A DNA stretch of 64,000 nt, taken from assembly GCA_013368445.1 (NCBI GenBank), contig JAACJO010000004.1:744001-808000 (forward strand). The letters run 5' to 3'. The position numbers were made by a program, and so were the translations under genes. Positions 22,635 through 34,800 of the stretch are shown here, piece by piece. Source of the stretch: Leucocoprinus leucothites (lineage: Eukaryota > Basidiomycota > Agaricomycetes > Agaricales > Agaricaceae). Numbering within the stretch: the first letter of the stretch is position 1; each line of letters opens with the position of its first letter. The notes beneath the pieces are model-generated. The model was not told the origin of the DNA. It was given only the letters and a program-made list of their open reading frames with translations, and made no database searches.

Positions 22635-25276
22635 TTACACCAACAAAATCGACTCCGCCGGCTGCCTCCTCATCAACTTCTCCCTCCACATCACCTCATC
22701 CCTACACTGATGATGATGGCCACCCCTAGCCCTATCCCTCTCCGACCAAATCTGTATCAAAATCTCCATCGTCACTTTACAGTTCCCCATGACCGCCCCC
22801 GCCTCCTCCATCAAATAGTCCCTAATCGTCTTCCTATATTTCTCATTATCCGTCAACGCTCCCGTGATATAAAACGCAAACACCGTGCTGCGGATCACGG
22901 TCCTATGTATCTCTTTGTCCTCTGGTTTAGAGGGTTTCGGCGGAATACGTCTGATCCACCGCATCACTTCTTCTACAGCGAGGTGAATCTGAGGGACATT
23001 CGGGTAGCCGCCGTTGACGACGGCATGGAGGTAGAGAAGAGCTGATGCGCGGAAGATGTTGGACGCGAGGTATCGAGAGTAGGATATCGTGTTCGGAAAA
23101 TCAGGAAAATCACTTGCGATTTTCACCAAGGTGGGCTTCATCTCCAGTTCTTTCTCGATTTCCTTTGATTGGAGGACTAGGTCTGTAACGGATAGTTTTC
23201 CTCGTTCTTTTTGCTGGCGTTTCCAAGTTGCGAGAGAGGAAATTTCTGCTAGAGCCCAAAGGACGCGGTTTTCGCAACCCATGGGTGACATCATGGATGT
23301 TTTGTCATCGCCCGATAGCCCGGCATGGCTGGATTCAGGGGAAGCGCTACCGTTGCTGAGAGAGCGAGTGTAGTCACCGCCCAGCACGGCTGCTGCGGCT
23401 GCAATGTTGGAGAGTTCGGTGAGACCTGATTGGTTGGGTTTGAAGAGGGATCGGACAATGTCCATGAGGAATGGTGGTTCGTTGGTGGTTACGCTAGCAA
23501 GGACGTCGAACCAGATGGCGGTCTTGACGATGAAGGCGTCTTTATCATCTAGCTTTCTGAGCTCTTCAATCCCGTTGTTGAATTTCGTCATCCCTCGCAT
23601 CTTGCCTTTGACATAGTTGGCAGCAAAAGTCAGGTATTCGCGCCACTTGCCACTATAACCTCCGTCAAAGAGGATAACGGAAATCAGATGTAGAGCAGCC
23701 ATGGCGTCTTCCGATTTCGGTGACGATGCACTTTGGTTCAAGAGGTTTTCAACCTCGAAGAGCTGAAGCCGAACATTTGTATCCGACTGGAGGACGAGTT
23801 GCTCAGGCGGGCGAGAGAAGCGGAGGAAATGGACTCGGGAAAGGAGAGCGGCAGCTTGTTGTTCACTTGTGAGCTCTTCGCTCGTGATGGTGTTTGCTAT
23901 ATAGTCGCGAATGACCTTCGTTCCCAGGAGGTATTGCACGGTGACAACCTCGGTTGTGTATCGTTGGTAGAAAGAGATGACGTCGTGAAGCCGGAAAGGC
24001 GAATTCACGTTCATCGGGATATCAAAAATAAATTGTGTGGTGCCTTGAGCGCCTTGTAGCATGCCATAGGCGTCTGTCGCTCCAACATAAGCGCTGTCAT
24101 TAGGTTCACTCCAACTTAAGGCGGTCTGAGCCGAATTGAATTGGCCGTCTTGCGTAAAGAATGCCATATCCATCATTCCGGCCATTTCGTTATCACCCCA
24201 ATTGTAGCTTGGGCTCAAACCGCTGGCTTTGGAAGGGGTCCAGTTTGGTAGGTGGTGGACTGGGACCGGGTTTGGGCGTTGATAATGTCCATTCCGGTAA
24301 GGGTGGTGGCGATTGTGGCGGTGAGTGTTTCGCACTAGAAAAACAAAAGAAAACAAAGCCGAAAGCAAAGCAAGGCCCCAATGTTAATTACTACATTAAT
24401 TTACAATATTCAATAGTACATCTCACATGGTTGGACTAGACTATGAGGGGGAGGAGACGGGATCGTAGGAGGAAAGTCGATAGATTGCGGAGACGTCGAG
24501 CGGTGATAATCCGAGCCATGAGTGGCATAGTGTCCTGAGACCGACATAATTTAATTTACCATTTACAATCAGGGCGCAAGTGACAAACCGTTGCTGTGTC
24601 GGTAAGATTGTTCCATGGCAGGGGGAGCCCAGTTGCCGCGAGCATTGGAGGTCTGATGGTGGTGTCTTGGTTGAGGCACATAGTCCTCATTAGACAAGGT
24701 TTGGGAGCGGCTAGGCGGGCTGGAAGAAGAGCCACTATGATAAGGAGAATTGTCATCATTGAGAGTGAGACGAAGGATAGTCGGCTGTTCCGACGATCTC
24801 GCGCCAGAGCCCGAGTGTCCTTTAATCATGCCCTGAGAAGCCAGGAAGCTCTTGATCTTATCCCTCAGCTGCAGCACATTACGATTCTCCTAGACGAAGG
24901 CAAGAACAAGAGAGGGGATAGGGCATCAGATCCGACGCCATCTACGAAGAGCGAGGAAAAAGTGGGCGCACCCTCAGCCAGTCAGGGCGCTTGGCACCGA
25001 AGCCCAAGCATTCAAGACGGAGGCGAACACAAGTGGAGCAGTGACCCTGGTCATTGGGCTGCTCATCACATTTCTGTCGAGACGCGAAAAACAAACATGA
25101 TGAGAACTGGCGTCTATCAGCAAGAAGCATAACGGTTGGCAGACCTTTCGGCGGATCCTGCAGGTGTAGCAGCCCGACTTGGCGCGGACAGCACCCTTGG
25201 CCTTTGGCGCTCCGGAGCGCTTACTGGCAGCCGAAGGGAGTGCAGCAGACTGCGGAGACTTGGGAGCAGGAGGCAT
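22635..25276 (-). CDS. Zn2Cys6 transcription factor with fungal-specific C-terminal domain (copy 2)
   Basis: Paralogue of the regulator 7 kb away on the same strand. Exons that can be placed: 25276-25145, 25073-24972, 24889-24589, one beginning at 24534, and the last ending at 22635. Zinc cluster: GCYTCRIRRKKC, DEQPNDQGH, then CSTCVRLRLEC, spacing C-x2-C-x6-C-x9-C-x2-C-x6-C, then LGFGAKRPDWLR-ENRNVLQLRDKIK. The C-terminal half (AIWFDVLASVTTNEPPF, FRASALLYLHAVVNGGYP, ALTDNEKYRKTIRDYL) matches copy 1 in order and wording. The exon starting at 24534 (HYATHGSDYHRSTSPQS...) stays open only to 24440 and ends in phase 2. This does not fit the good-looking TTTTTCTAG acceptor at 24335; a lower acceptor, for example CCAG ending at 24223, would restore the frame seen in YNWGDNEMAGMMD. 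The N-terminal two thirds of the 24.2-24.5 kb region is therefore uncertain. Confidence 0.82.
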
Positions 25277-25770
25277 TAGGATTAGGGTATTCGGCGTGGG
25301 GGAATATTAACGGAGAAGTTGTGGAAGGGGAGGAAGGGTATGGGGTAGAGTGTCAGTTGGGGAAGAGGACCATGGATGGCGGAGGGAGAGTTGTCCAACT
25401 TATGTATCTGCTTGTTCGGACACTCTCGACCTAGCAAGAACAGAGCCAAACCATAAAGACCCACAAGTCCAATTCATCCGTCACGTTCCAAGGCGTCACA
25501 CTTCATCTTTCGTAACCAGAAGGACCCCGATCACCAGCCCGCTGGATGCCGCATGTCGAATCTTGGCCCTGTCCCCGAGTCAACTCCTTCACAAACCGAG
25601 GCTGGCTGTGACGCTGCCTCGACACCAGAAATAGTTTCTAGTTTCCCGGCCGTACACGAGTTCGACAGCACATACAGGACTGCGTGTACTCTCCTCCTCG
25701 GTCCTTACCAGCACAAACCACCTACCCAGCACCAAAGGAGCTCGGTTCACGGGCAGGCAGGCAAGCACCA

Positions 25771-25791
25771 CAACAACAACAACAACAACAA
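25771..25791. repeat. (CAA)n microsatellite
   Basis: Seven CAA units in a row. Simple sequence, not inside a supported coding region. Confidence 0.9.
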
Positions 25792-26330
25792 AACAAGCTT
25801 CCTTCATCCCCAATCTCGGCCTCTCAAGTATCCCCGGCCCTGTGCGCGCTAACCCTTTTTAGGCCAGATTAACACTCACGAGCGCAGCTTTCCCCCGCGC
25901 TTAACGGCCCCCTCTTTGATTTTTTTAAAAAAGAGTGCCTCCTTGCAAGCTCACCACAAAACTATTGTAGTTCTTTGAAGCTGTTGCTGAACCGAATTCC
26001 GACTCAAGGCGGACAATCATAAAACAATACCCCTCGCCATCACGGTGAGACAAACTGGTCACTGATGTGCCCCACATACACATTATCGCATGTAGAGAGC
26101 ATCACCATTCCAGCTGTCGCGTTCCGTCGATCACCCACCCCTCCTGCCTATTCGCGTCTAATCTCTTCGCCGCGTCTGTCCTCACTTTCCCCTTGTCCTT
26201 GTTCCACTTCCGGCGCCATGCTCCAAGGGCTCCCCTTCCTCCATAGAGCTAAAACTAAAATCTGGCGGTACAATCGCCATCTTTCCCTTGCCCGTTGAAG
26301 CTTGTCTGACAATTAGCATGTTCTAACTGA

Positions 26331-26344
26331 TCATCATCATCATC
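26331..26344. repeat. (TCA)n microsatellite
   Basis: Short run of TCA/CAT units in non-coding DNA. Confidence 0.8.
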
Positions 26345-27782
26345 AAACTCGTCATATTTATCATATTAAAACCGAGAAGCAGAAGATACGAATTTTTGTC
26401 ACCACCCGAAACTCGATACAGTAAGTATGTATTCCGATAAAACACCACAATGGCCTTAGCCAACACGACAACACAAAACGCCGTAAGTCTTCATCCCGTT
26501 AAACCGGACCCAAAACTCCAGGGCCAGGCCTTGGTCTCCACTCCAACCATCTTGACAGACGACAGTACTGCCGGTATACATGGCTATCTGATAATATATC
26601 ATAAAACTAAATGAAATCTGTTCAAATTTACCACCCAACTAAGTCAGTCTGGAACTCTCAAACCGTAAGGAGTGAACCATTTCAACTCGTAACAGCCTTG
26701 ATCCAAGGAGCCGACGACCGGCGCCACAGTGCAGTGCAATGCATAACAAACCCACTAAGTTATGTGGGAACCCAAAAAGAACCTTAATCCCCCACTCACC
26801 CCATGACCAAAGTCTACTTTGCCTGTCAGTCTCTCAGAAGAAGGAAACTTCACTCAGGGCAGGACCGTGGACCGATCGTAAGTAATAAGGTTACTAAATA
26901 GCATTTTTTTACGTAGCCGTGGGTACCACGCACACCCCCATGATGGCAAATCGGGTTCTTTCTTTCGCTTTCTTGTCTGATTGAGTTACGCAGAATGTAC
27001 CCTCTTTTCACCAACCTGCGTCATCACCTCAGTAAGTATATAGAAAGCAAGCACAAGCGCAATTATATTCACATACAGTACCGGACGGTATGTCTGTAAA
27101 CCCGGTACCTTGCATTTAATACGTGCAAGCTTCAAGTCTCGTGGCGTGGTACTTACTTATTCACTGCATGTTAATTGTGCAGGGGAGACATGAAATCACC
27201 GGAAGACCGTAATAGAAACCTTTTGACAAAAGAAGGGAATTTCCACAAAATGGAGCTTGAGCATAACGAAATTGTCTTGTCAAGTTCAAATCAATCACAC
27301 GAAAATGAACTCTGAGCATACTCGAAGGGGCCGAAGAAACGAAAAGTCTATTCCTACCCGCATCAACCTATCCAGTGAACATACCATAATGATAGTAGTA
27401 TTGTTTTACAACAAACCAGAGAAAAAGACCGTACCGAAATGCTTAAAAGGAAGGAAATGTCCCCTCAACCGTTGAAGGTTGCGCGAGGAAGAACAGAAGC
27501 CAGCGAAATACCAACCTCTCGCACCTGCGGAAGCGATGCGGAGACGAGAATCTGCGATATGACACAAAGAACAAAAAAAGAACGTCAAACATCCAAGAAG
27601 AAACACGAAAAGAAGCAAGTCCCGCAGAGAAGGCTGATAAGAGATACCGAAATGTAAAAGGTCCATGCGAGCAGATCCAGATTTTGCAGGCTTTCCCGCA
27701 TAGGGACGCCTATAGACACTTTCATGGTCCTGGTGTGAGGTGGGATTGAAATAAAATGAAAGATACCGCCGATGAATACAAA

Positions 27783-30008
27783 CTAGTGCGCATCGCGGGA
27801 TTCATCTCCCATCGCACCCTGCGCACCGCCCCCTGTCACCATAGCGGTAGTCGCACTCGTCGTGCTCGACTTCCCACCCCCGCCACCAAGTACACCGGCA
27901 CCCGCACTCAACCTCCTCACTTTGCTCTTAATCCCTCCGCCTCCCGCTCCCGAGGACACAGTAGCACCTGCAGCACTCTCGCCACCTGGTTGACCAGCCA
28001 TAGATGATCCTGGCACCTGCTGCTGCTGGGCTTGCAACCCAACAGGCCCACCAGCGGTTCTCCTCGCAATCAAAGCTCTCACAGCTCCTAACCACTTGAT
28101 CTCATCCTCCTCACTCGGCGCACAAAGCAACAAATTCCTCTTCGTCATCACAATCTTGAATGTAAAATTCCTTCCTTGCTGTGCTTCAGCACCCAAATCG
28201 CTTGCTGCACCTGCGGTAGAAGGCATTGGGCCAGAGGCAAGACTTGAAGTTGTCCCAACGCTGGTACCGAGTACACCTTCGCCACCTCCCCCGGAGGAGA
28301 GGTGAGAGGGTGGGGAAGATGTCGAAAGGGAAGATGCGAGACCGGTCGTTGCGTGTCCGTGTCCGTGGTGGTGAGATCGGTGTGTTGGTAGATCATAGTC
28401 CATGGCGTCTAGGATGTCCGAGAACGAGAACACGCGATGTGGTTTTGTATCCTGGATAAACCAATTGTGGTCAATAATTTCCGATAGATATAATATATTC
28501 GTCGGGCACCTACCATATGGCTCCTCGAATAAAACAACTTCTCAGCCGTCAGTACAAACCACCTCTTCCTCCAATTCCTCCTCTTCGATCCGCATTTCAT
28601 CAAATATCCCGATAAAATAATTTTGGATGGCGCCGACACATCCCTTGGACCCAGCGACACGGGGGATGGCGTCACCTGAGGCTTATTCGGTGACACTGAA
28701 AACGTCACATTTGTAGGTGATGGAGCGACAAGCCCGCTTCCCCCTCTATCTACCCCGCCGCCGCCGCCACCAATAGGTGGAGGAGGCGCCAATTGTGACA
28801 TTGCATCCTCAGAGTCGGATGAACTGACGACTTGAGCAAGTGTGTTTGGATTCTGCTGCTGCTGCGGGGAGACTGATATGGGTGGCGGGCGTGTTGCGAT
28901 GTTTGTGCCGGTAGTGGAAGTGCGAGGGATAGGGATTGGCATGGAGCCGTTGTTACCTGAATTTTGCGTTGATGTAGCCATGAGCGTTTGCCGTGCGTCC
29001 TCGATAGCTTCTACCCAATTGTGCACATCTTGTGCAGATCCCGCCTGAAGGTAATACGTGCGCTTAGGGAGGATCAGACCGAAAACATGGGTGTGGCGTT
29101 TGAGCTGGACCGGAATGCAAGAGTGCACGTCGTTCAAGTCAAGTAGGCGTAAGAGCTTGTATTCGGCTTCGGTTTTGTAGAACGCGATATGCGTTGGGCG
29201 AAGGACGAACCAGCGTTTCTTCCACGTCTAAACGTCAAAACATAGAAAGTCAAAATAAGCTCCTAAGGACATGTCAAAGTCAGAAATAGAAACCATGACA
29301 GACCTTTCTCCGTTCGCCCTTCTTTGACAAGTATCCAGACTTGAGCACTACGTCCGCTGTTCTCGTTTGGCCGGTAGCATCGGGGACACTACCGCCCACT
29401 CTAGCGCCTTCAGTGACGACTCTCCAACCTGCACCATTGTCGTCTTCTTCGTCTGAGTCCTCACCTCCGCTGCCTGGAGATCGTTCAGCGATGCTCGATA
29501 GCGGTGGTTGCATGATTGATGTGGAAGTTAGATTGAAGCCCGTGTGTGTAGATGCGATATCTGGAGTCAGAATTGAATCTGAATCGGATTCAGTTCCAGA
29601 GATGAGGCCTCCGCCTGCACCCGTAGTTCCCCAGCTAGTTCCAGGAGCGACTGCATTGCTGATGTTACTGAGACTAGGCCCGCCAATTGTAGATGTTGTC
29701 GAAGGCTACATTTTGAAACGAAATCAGAGTCAGTTTCGGCTTTGGTTTCATGGAGGTAAGATGTCAAGTAGCAAAAGCTAGGTAAGGATGAGGTGAGGTA
29801 TCGGCGTGGATCACAGACGCCAAGGCCTTCAGCCTTCGAGCCTCGTGGGGATGGTTCGCGAACAATTAGTGCCCAAGCGATGATACGGATATGTTCAGGA
29901 ATGAGGACAGGGGTGTATGAGATTCTTTACCTTGTTACGAGTAGCGGAGTGGACAGAGAGCTTACGGTGGATCTCCTGAGGTGTTGGGGGAGCGACTGAA
30001 GGTGCCAT
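27783..30008 (-). CDS. Tandem PH-domain protein, second PH domain interrupted
   Basis: Likely a peripheral membrane adaptor binding phosphoinositides. Exons: 30008-29931, 29705-29304, 29227-28514, 28451-27783; the sum is 1863 nt, 620 aa. PH1 (about 147-240) opens with LKSGYLSKKGERRK-TWKKRWFVLR and ends with the Trp helix DVHNWVEAIEDARQ. PH2 (about 363-530) opens with ILSGYLMKCGSKRRNWRKRW and ends with EEDEIKWLGAVRALIA. About 70 residues rich in Ser, Gly and His (about 420-490) lie inside PH2, between the SFSDILDAMD strand and GRNFTFKIV. The N-tail, inter-domain linker and C-tail are low-complexity (Gln, Pro, Ser, Gly). The first intron is long (225 nt). Both PH domains carry the KxxWKKRWF-type basic pattern of the phosphoinositide pocket. 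Fungal tandem-PH proteins of this shape are known, but I cannot assign an orthologue. It is divergent from the ACBP gene. Confidence 0.88.
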
Positions 30009-30664
30009 TAAGCAGATGGAGAAGCAGATGGAGGAGTAGGGAGAGGAAGTGAGTTGGCCACCGCAGACTCTCGTCCGGAAGGACTTCCCCATCATCAGAA
30101 CACGTGCGCGCACCGCGTCACACACTTGAGTCTACCTCCCAAACCCCTCTGGTTGCGCTTCTCGCGCTTGAGACCGCCGTCTTTGCGCGCCAGAAATGCA
30201 TTTAAGCTCTACATAGCGCACACGCTCAAATATGATATCACAGACCCCTGCGCGGAATAGAACATTGCACTACAATCACAGGTTATTGGCAAGACAAATA
30301 TATGTCAACATCAAATCAGATGGCAACAGGGATGACGTAACCCCAACGTTGCAAGCGCGCGCCTCACCAGGCTGCAGACGCACAGAGGCCTTGCGCTTGC
30401 CGTTCAAATGCCAGACAACTACGGAGCTCCTCAACTGAGGAGAGACAAAATGTTTTTTGTGCCAATAGTCACATAGAATCGGTCGACGGAGAACCAGGTT
30501 GTACTGTTACACAGCTGCAGAAGCGAGATCCAGTTAGGGGCTTGACATGTCCAAATCGGGAATCTCATCGATTTACACAGGCGACTTCGCTAGCGAAGGG
30601 GATATCAGTTCACTCTCTCTTACTCTCACCTCATCTTACCCGTCCTTCACCCAGATCCAATACC
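30009..30664. promoter_or_regulatory. Divergent promoter, PH gene and ACBP gene
   Basis: 656 bp between two start codons on opposite strands. It contains CACGTG at 30101-30106, about 95 bp upstream of the PH-gene ATG, and a pyrimidine-rich tract (30610-30660) just before the ACBP ATG. No TATA box is obvious. Confidence 0.55.
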
Positions 30665-31822
30665 ATGTCTCAAGCCAAGTTCGAGAAAGCTGTCTCTATC
30701 GTCAACTCTCTCCCTAAAGATGGCCCTGTCAAGCCCACCCAAGACGATCAGCTCTACGTGAGTAACAGCATCATCTTATCTTATCACCGCTTCTCGCGCC
30801 TTAGGGCGCTGGGCGTTTTTCTCGTTATGAGGAAACTGACGCCATGCTTCCTTTCTTCCATGTCTTCTGCTACTACGGCTGAACACGCGCATTTCAAACT
30901 GAATTGCTATTAATCTGCAATTCTGGAATGCAATGGCACATAACATGTTGGCCTTTAATCTCCACTTCTTTGGGCACTCTAATGACATCAACACGACTGC
31001 CCCGTTGCCTCTGCATTCTATCTGATGCAACTCTTCTCCCCCTTATGACACGATTCTCCACTTTCTCTCATTCGGCCAATGAAACGGTTCAACCTTGTCC
31101 TCTTCTTCCGGTGCTCATTCAAATATGAACACAAATGACGATTTGGGACTCGAACGGCCACTATATTACAAACCACTCCCAACTTGATACACGAACCGGA
31201 TCTCATATGCATAGTTCTACGCCCGTTACAAACAAGGTCCGTCCAGAGAAACAGCTGTTCCACCCCAGGTCGCTTATCAATTTTAACTCAAATCACATTA
31301 CACTACATTAATATTGCCGCATGGCTTTTGGAACTCAGCGACTGTTGGGGATGTGAACACCACAAGACCCGGTATGCTCGATTTCGTCGGCAAAGCTAAA
31401 TGGTGCGTGTCTCTTATCTACCATACACAAAAGTCAGTTTGACCTGAGAAAGCTGGACGATTTGATTTCATTCAAACTGTTGATACTTTGGAAACTTTCG
31501 GGTTTCTCTGCCTTCGTTCGTTTTTATTCTCACAGGGACGCGTGGAACGAGATCAAGGAAAAGTCAAAGGAAGATGCGATGGCAGAATATGTTGCAAGGC
31601 TCATTGAGGTGAGGGTCGATTCTTCCCCCAATCTCCAATCCCTTCTTCAGGGCGCTATCCTGGATTCGATGAAAAAATCTTTCTCTTTCCGTTTCACCTT
31701 CTGCCTCTTTCCTTCTGAGCGTCTCGAACCTCATCTGACATCCCTTCTCCAACCAACAGCTATTGAAGAAGGCTGGTGACTCGGACTCCCTGGCTCGTGT
31801 CAAGGAGATCGAAGAGGCTTAA
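30665..31822 (+). CDS. ACB1: Acyl-CoA-binding protein (ACBP)
   Basis: Small cytosolic four-helix protein that binds medium- and long-chain acyl-CoA esters and delivers them to lipid synthesis and beta-oxidation. Exons: 30665-30757, 31215-31236, 31339-31402, 31536-31608, 31760-31822; the sum is 315 nt, 104 aa, close to the usual 86-105. Motifs: [60 protein letters not shown] and [20 protein letters not shown]. The YKQAT and KAKWDAWN stretches carry the Tyr and Lys residues that hold the CoA in the family. The second exon is just 22 nt and encodes FYARYKQ, the start of the helix with the ligand-contacting Tyr-Lys pair. The first intron is 457 nt, far longer than the others in the window. It sits with FAS in lipid metabolism by function, not by operon. 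Confidence 0.93.
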
Positions 31823-34800
31823 CCCTAAATCTTTCCTCAAATGTTCATCCGTCCATATTTGGTCTTGGCATTTCCTGTAACGCATAGCCCAGAATGCCAT
31901 TCCGTATGTGCCTTGCTAGTTTGGAAAATGCTACATACATCGATGCGTGACGATATCCAATCTGATCGCTTGAACTTGAAGTTCAAGCCGTTCGGGGTCC
32001 TTTCGTTCAAAAGCTTCTTCCCCCTGGTCGGCACTGTCAGGCTGTATACACACAGAGTCACAGCACATCCGTATACTTCAAACCTTTAAATCATGAGACA
32101 AGCCGAGTACATCACGGATATTTAGCAGCTTGACACCCACCATGACCTTGTTGTTCCGTGATTCTTTCCCCATCAGCTCATATGCTCAAGGTTAAGTATA
32201 GTATATCAAAGATCACTCCCTCCATGAGCAGCTAGTGTCTCGGGAAGACGGAACAAAATGTGGTTGGTTGATCGTAACCAAGGATGTGGTGTAATGTGAG
32301 AAGGTGGACTCTTCCTGCACTCAAATTGCGGACTGGAGATAGTGGGATTAGAGGGTGTTTTATTATTCATTTGGTTTTGGGGAACAGACTCCTGCCCAGT
32401 CGTCGCTTACATGAAGTATATCAACAACTGCTAGGTAGAGTCAGTGAGGGAACTTGCTTTTGCCTGCATAACGGCCCAGCCTGGCAGGTGGGGAATTTAA
32501 TGCTCACCTCCGAGGTCGGTAACTATGCGATTTGCTTCGGCGGGCTAGGCCTTGGTATCAATCTGATTCTCGCTGCAAGAATCGGCCCGTGATCAGCACA
32601 ATACTACCACTGGCCCTCTATAGAACGGATGGAGAAAGTGTCATCTCCACCGTCCTGCATACATAGGGGTGACCCCTTTCTGAACCAAGTGCAGAGATTA
32701 ATTGCTTGCTTGAAGGCCCAAACTCCTACTGAGATTATGATCAGTGAGATTGATGATTCTTGTGCTTCAAAGTCTACCTCTTCAATGTCATGATCAATTT
32801 CCATCATCCCGGAACCGGACTTTTCATTTCATTACCTTGGTACTGAACTTACTTTTCTAGACTTTAGAGGCTTTCAAACTAAATACTCTTGGAAGGTACA
32901 ATCGACTTATTATTTCGTATAATCCGCGGTACTGAGACGGATTGGTGAGTTTCTCATACTTATTTTTGAAAGTCGCACGAGACCCTACCGCCGCCACCGC
33001 AACTAGTCATTACATTTCCGTACCTAGCGCACCGTTGGTAACCATATACTCATACTCATGCCAATAACTCGAGCAAGTTTTTCCCCCTTAGTGATCTACC
33101 ACGTTCCGAGCTTCAACTTCCAATGACTTCAGGCACTGAATGTCGCCTAGTTGAACAGCATCATCATTCTTCCCTTTCAAGTTGGACCGCCGTGGCAGTG
33201 GAAGCCTTACATCCAAGTTCATTAGGTTCGACTTTTCCTTATCTGTTCCGGTGGGTAGTCGGACGCAATAGGTAAAGGTGAATGTACCTAGATTATGATA
33301 TGATGCCTTGATGGTGCTTGTGCATGGCGGTGGAGGTGTCGATATTTCTGCATAGTCTTGATACATTAAATTACTGATGGGGCAGTTGCGACTCGGAAGA
33401 GCCGTAATTTACAACAGCATTCTTTTAAGCTCCCAGGTTTTGAGTCCATCACGCACATAATTTTGTGGATGCTGCTAGGTGTTGCTCGTATAAGAACTTA
33501 AAACGAGGGTCCTGTTTGTGGGACTTGTGATCATCACAAAGCACTAGTACGCCGATCATTCCTTAGTCAGGGCCATCCACGATAAATCAGGGATCACCAC
33601 TACAGTGACAAAGTTTCAGCACAAGCCAATTGATAACGATTTCCCTCGGTGCCCTTGTTCCTTCTTGATTTTTGGCATGTAGTGTATCTGATATTCCACT
33701 CCTCATGTTTCGTTGCGATGGATAGTATCAAATGGCGGAAGGTGAACCCAGGCTTGTCATCCCTTTTAGCAGTGATCGTCCTTATTGGCGCCGATAAACT
33801 GGCCGTATCTTGATCTACATCAAGAAAACATACTCACATCCCCATAAATCAACATGTCCCCATGGTTCGCGAAGCCAAACTGATGTCCACGGACGTCTAC
33901 ATGCCCCATGGTTTATATATATTATTCAAATCTCACCAACATCCGAAGCGGGACCCCTCAAATCGTCATCGTCGAGCCAAGGCGTGCGGGGAAAAGCTTT
34001 GAAGTCAATGCCAGGACACCATGTGTTTAGACCACACCCACGCACCCCGCACCGGACAATGAATGGGCTCAAGAATAGGTCCCCATATGTAGTCATCAGA
34101 AGTTTAGAAACGTGATGATGCTCCGACAATGCCAATAAGCTGACCGAGAAGAGAACGTGGTAAAAGAGCTGTGTTGGACTAATATACCCACGAGCAGTAG
34201 TAACTATAGGTACTCATCTACCCCCTCCACTCCGAGGATACAGCGCATCGTCGTGGCTCGTTGGTGAGTTTCATCTCGAGTTCCCCGTTGCGATGCACCA
34301 AACTCTACTATTTTCCGTGAGACCGGAACTCGATGACAAAACGCCACCAAGTTCTTGAATACAGTGACGTCGTACAACAATAACCTGTGAGAGTGTGTCC
34401 CCGTTATTCTGGCTTCTTCGTGACAGTTGCTGGTAGTGTTCTATTTTGAGCGATAGTAGCACGTATGGCTTAGCACTGCATACGTTTGCCTCGAGGCCGG
34501 ACAAGTTGCAGAATGTGGACATCGATGTTCAAGAAAGAACTCGAAGCCATCAATGTAGTATTGCGCCAAGTGTGAAAAAAATATCCAAGCTTAGTCTAAT
34601 GGTAGCACCTCCGCAATATTACAAAGAAATGTTAAGTTCATGGTACCACTTATAGCACCTATTTGACGCTTCTCGATGATGAGGAAGTCGTAGAAGGAAG
34701 AGGTTGTCACGGACACAGAAGCTTAACCCTTCTTTTGGCGCTACCCAAGACAGCAATTCTGTCAAACATCTGCATTCTACTCGCTTCTGGCTCGATGGCC

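Larger units (their letters stand above)
25277..27782. other. Spacer, 2.5 kb, with microsatellites
   Basis: Upstream region of the second Zn2Cys6 gene and 3' flank of the PH gene. It holds a CAA run (25771-25791) and a CAT run (26331-26344). Short ORFs look like noise. No gene supported. Confidence 0.5.

Noticed and set aside
34590..34660. Possible tRNA (TAGTCTAATGGTAGCAC)
   Set aside because: Good A-box match, but the T-arm region lacks the B-box consensus and neither the acceptor nor the anticodon stem folds.
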